IMG/VR virus record: IMGVR_UViG_3300038629_000664
Coordinates: 1 to 31,117 of that record
Origin: a virus
Length of the DNA stretch: 31,117 bases
Reading direction: 5' to 3' (one strand)
Below the pieces are notes generated by a model. It did not search any database, had not been told where the DNA came from, and worked only from the letters and a program-made list of their open reading frames with translations. Position numbers and translations under genes: made by a program. Positions 29,531 to 31,117 of the stretch are shown here, piece after piece. Numbering within the stretch: the stretch's first letter is position 1; every line of letters starts with the position of its first letter.

Positions 29531-29922
29531 TATGAAATTCTCCCAAATACCTGTCCCCATCGAATAACTCCGTGCCAATCTGTTTTATCAACCGAATCAA
29601 CTATGGCCTTTTCAATCGGGTCTAAAATTTTTCCCATCTCTCTGGCCAAAGAACATCTCCATTTCCCGTTCTCATCATATGCCGGAAGGTCAAAATCAGC
29701 GGTGCAAGGCATACATTGATGTGCCGGTTTCGGCGATACCAAAAAGCAGACCCATCTCCAAACGTATGCGGCCTTTCCCGTTATCGGGTCGTCCGTTACC
29801 TTTGGCTTACTTGCTCTGACCGTCCCATCCTTTTTTACTATGATATCAAGAATGGCCAGTCCTTCTTCATTACCGGCGAGTTTGTTTTTGGCGTTTTCGA
29901 TGTTTACTTTAGGCATGTTCAT
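29530..29922 (-). CDS. Hypothetical protein, first gene after promoter P4 (130 aa)
   Basis: GGAG lies about 11 bases before ATG 29922; a second ATG (MPKVNIENAK) is two codons in. Contains IIVKKDGTVRASKPKV (beta hairpin), AAYVWRWVCFLVSP and HQCMPCTADFDLPAY with a CxxC, and ends in WHGVIRWGQVFGR. It is driven by P4. No family recognised. Confidence 0.75.
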   Translation of the reverse strand: MNMPKVNIENAKNKLAGNEEGLAILDIIVKKDGTVRASKPKVTDDPITGKAAYVWRWVCFLVSPKPAHQCMPCTADFDLPAYDENGKWRCSLAREMGKILDPIEKAIVDSVDKTDWHGVIRWGQVFGRIS

Positions 29923-29958
29923 AATATTTAGATCTCCTTTTGTTGACCGTTTCTTTCC

Positions 29959-29987
29959 ATTCTATAACTGTTATCGGCACTTGTCAA
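29959..29987 (-). promoter_or_regulatory. Promoter P4, repeated phage promoter class
   Basis: The -35 is TTGACA (29982-29987), spacer 17 bp, -10 TAGAAT (29959-29964). Upstream block GCTAAAGTTTTG, spacer block TGCCGATAACAGTTATA, downstream GTCAAC arm at 29942-29947. Predicted start about 30 nt before the ATG at 29922. Confidence 0.78.
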
Positions 29988-30026
29988 CAAAACTTTAGCT
30001 TTTTCTCAAATTATTTTTAAATGGTT

Positions 30027-30161
30027 TTAGTGGTTTACTTGATAAATAAAAGCATCACAAAAAGCATATTGTGTTCTTTTATTAAATCCCCATTGACTAA
30101 TTGGAAGTTTATAATCAAAGTCATGAGTTTCCATCATCCATTCAATCCAATAATAGTACAT
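30027..30161 (-). CDS. Small aromatic protein (44 aa)
   Basis: GAGGAGGAATA gives an excellent ribosome site for ATG 30161. The product (MYYYWIEWMMETHDFDYKL, then GFNKRTQYAFCDAFIYQ) is remarkably rich in Tyr, Trp and Phe. It lies between a putative lipoprotein and promoter P4. No family recognised. Confidence 0.68.
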   Translation of the reverse strand: MYYYWIEWMMETHDFDYKLPISQWGFNKRTQYAFCDAFIYQVNH

Positions 30162-30182
30162 TATTCCTCCTCAAACTATTTT

Positions 30183-30341
30183 TTAAAACATTCCGGCGAA
30201 TCCTTGTGGGTCGGCTTTGGTGGTTTTAGTGGTTTTAGGTTGCTCCACCTGTGGTTGCTCTTTTACCGATACCTGTGGCTCACAAAAAGCTAAAGAGCAA
30301 ACCAATACTATAACTATCATTATCCCAATAATTTGTTGCAT
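30183..30341 (-). CDS. Small secreted or lipoprotein-like protein (52 aa)
   Basis: The N-terminus is a hydrophobic signal (QIIGIMIVIVLVCSLAF) ending in C20; L-A-F-C is close to, but not, a standard lipobox because of Phe at -1. The mature part is Pro/Lys/Thr-rich (EQPQVEQPKTTKTTKAD) and ends QGFAGMF. AGG precedes the ATG. It may be an envelope-facing phage peptide. Confidence 0.65.
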   Translation of the reverse strand: MQQIIGIMIVIVLVCSLAFCEPQVSVKEQPQVEQPKTTKTTKADPQGFAGMF

Positions 30342-30356
30342 GCAAAACCTGGTCCA

Positions 30357-30668
30357 TTAATCCGATTTCTCAAAAATATTTTCGATGACCTTTTTACCCT
30401 TGGGTTTTGTGACGTCCCCATTTTCATCGATTTTAAAAATCTCTTTTTTGCCTTTCATTAGCCACCAATATCCGTCCCTCTTTTCGATTTTGGCCTCATG
30501 CTCATCGGCATACATTATGACAAATGCAGGGTCATCGGATATATGGGGATTCTTTTTATCCTCAATATATTCGACAATGTCGGCCAATTCCGACTCGTTA
30601 AAAGTATCCAGATAACGCTTTACTATTTGCACCGATTTTCTCGGCATTAATTCCCTCATGCTTTTCAT
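30357..30668 (-). CDS. Hypothetical protein (103 aa)
   Basis: AAGGA precedes ATG 30668. The N-terminus MKSMRELMPRKS recalls the capsid-targeting-like pattern weakly, without the glutamate. The middle is acidic (FNESELADIVEYIEDKKNPH) and the C-terminal half beta-rich and basic (RDGYWWLMKGKKEIFKIDEN). No family recognised. Confidence 0.7.
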   Translation of the reverse strand: MKSMRELMPRKSVQIVKRYLDTFNESELADIVEYIEDKKNPHISDDPAFVIMYADEHEAKIEKRDGYWWLMKGKKEIFKIDENGDVTKPKGKKVIENIFEKSD

Positions 30669-30721
30669 GTTATTTTCCTTCGATTTTTATTTTGTATTTT
30701 GGAAAATTATCCTCTGCGAAT

Positions 30722-31006
30722 TTAGTTGCTCCCTATTTTTGAAACGGCCTTTATAAGTTCAGGGTCACCAGAAACCTTTAACAATCGGGCGGCTTCCTTA
30801 TATTCACCGTTTGCGATATGCATCATGGCCGACCTGAAATCCATAGAATCGTCAGCCAAATCAAAATTAATCCGTTCGGCTTTCTGCTCAGCGGGAGTTA
30901 ACCATTCCCACATCTCTTTTGCTATCCACTTTTCAATTTTAGTTTTGGGTTTCCATCTCCACTTATCTCCGGTGGCTTCGGTCAATAAATCTTTAAAAGT
31001 GCTCAT
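30722..31006 (-). CDS. Protein with capsid-targeting-like N-terminus (94 aa), possible frameshift at 3' end
   Basis: Begins MSTFKDLLTEATGD; L-T-E|A matches the prohead-protease rule well. It lies 15 kb from the main cluster. The body contains WRWKPKTKIEKWIAKEMWEW, then helical FRSAMMHIANGEYKEAARLL. The frame stops at 30722, but another frame continues in a protein-like way (KFAEDNFPKYKIKIEGK) up to 30670, two bases before the next ATG, so the original C-terminus may have been longer. The ATG overlaps the upstream stop (TAATG). Confidence 0.78.
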   Translation of the reverse strand: MSTFKDLLTEATGDKWRWKPKTKIEKWIAKEMWEWLTPAEQKAERINFDLADDSMDFRSAMMHIANGEYKEAARLLKVSGDPELIKAVSKIGSN

Positions 31007-31117
31007 TAAATTTCCTTATTTAATAGCCTTGGAGATATTCTCCAATCAGTTCCGTCCGGCGTATTGGTAATCCGGCAGGTTTTCAAATTGACTCTTTTTA
31101 CGATGCCGGTTATCTTG
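31006..31117 (-). CDS. Hypothetical protein, N-terminus cut by window edge
   Basis: Only the last 36 codons are present, ending ITNTPDGTDWRISPRLLNKE. The 'V-K-R-V-N-L-K-T-C ... D-G-x-x-W-R-x-S-P-x-L-L' layout resembles small phage beta-barrel proteins seen elsewhere, from memory. The stop overlaps the next start. Confidence 0.6.
   Translation of the reverse strand, partial: KITGIVKRVNLKTCRITNTPDGTDWRISPRLLNKEI

Noticed and set aside
1-31117. CRISPR arrays, insertion sequences, integrase or attachment sites
   Set aside because: No spaced direct repeats, transposase or integrase motifs are visible; the window is consistent with a lytic phage.

Overview
The window is a 31 kb piece of a lytic, T4-like (myovirus-type) phage genome, about 40% GC by eye. 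Every gene I can support lies on the minus strand, so it is best read from right to left. The phage assignment rests on a T4-type replication, recombination and late-transcription set: family B DNA polymerase (gp43-like, 2421-5048), primase (gp61-like, 5049-6053), replicative helicase (gp41-like, 15493-16899), UvsX-like recombinase (17475-18707), gp46/gp47 nuclease (24219-27379), RNase H/5' exonuclease (6773-7660), dCMP deaminase (6257-6763), a RuvC-like resolvase (21003-21545) and a gp55-like late sigma factor (27829-28245). The 55-47-46 order resembles T4. No capsid, tail or terminase gene is visible. A Gram-negative host is suggested by lipoprotein-type and Sec-type signals, TTGACA/TATAAT promoters and type IV pilin-like genes. 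A Desulfobacterota-like host is only a guess, from the style of the PilX-like protein.

Layout, right to left. (1) 31117-28300: small proteins, two tiny zinc ribbons, a protein with a clamp-binding-like tail and a short type IV prepilin. (2) 28297-20900: a consensus promoter, then gp55, a P-loop kinase, gp47, gp46, two tandem DPPY adenine methyltransferases, a metallophosphatase and a RuvC-like resolvase. (3) 20893-15100: repeated-type promoter P3, a zinc protein, a PilX-like protein, UvsX, an FmdB-type zinc ribbon and gp41. (4) 15400-9300: an unusual cluster of small proteins that mostly start with the same short peptide, M-K-[TSN]-[FYLV]-[KQR]-x-[hydrophobic]2-x-E, with a single tRNA-Pro embedded. 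The cluster also holds a ClpP-fold lipoprotein and a helix-turn-helix/metallophosphatase fusion. (5) 9270-5050: a secreted protein, an M15 peptidase, a HAD phosphatase, RNase H, dCMP deaminase and primase. (6) 5048-1: DNA polymerase, small proteins and a C5-cytosine methyltransferase.

Genes are packed with ATGA/TAATG overlaps and AAGGAG-type ribosome sites, so many are probably translationally coupled. Four near-identical promoter blocks (190-218, 2374-2402, 20865-20893, 29959-29987) each have TTGACA, a 17 bp spacer and a TAGAAT/TAAGAT -10 box. Each shares an upstream CTAAAGTTT block and an internal GCCGATA block and sits about 27-31 nt before a small first gene, so they look like one phage-specific class of host-sigma promoter.

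The most interesting content is: (a) the shared N-terminal peptide, which closely resembles the capsid-targeting sequence of T4 internal proteins IPI-IPIII and predicts about ten head-packaged, injected proteins; (b) two type IV pilin-like genes in a phage replication region; (c) a lipoprotein with a ClpP-like domain; (d) a shared C-terminal [LI]-x-D-x-F tail on polymerase, RNase H, the cytosine methyltransferase and an unknown protein near gp55, suggesting a set of sliding-clamp clients.
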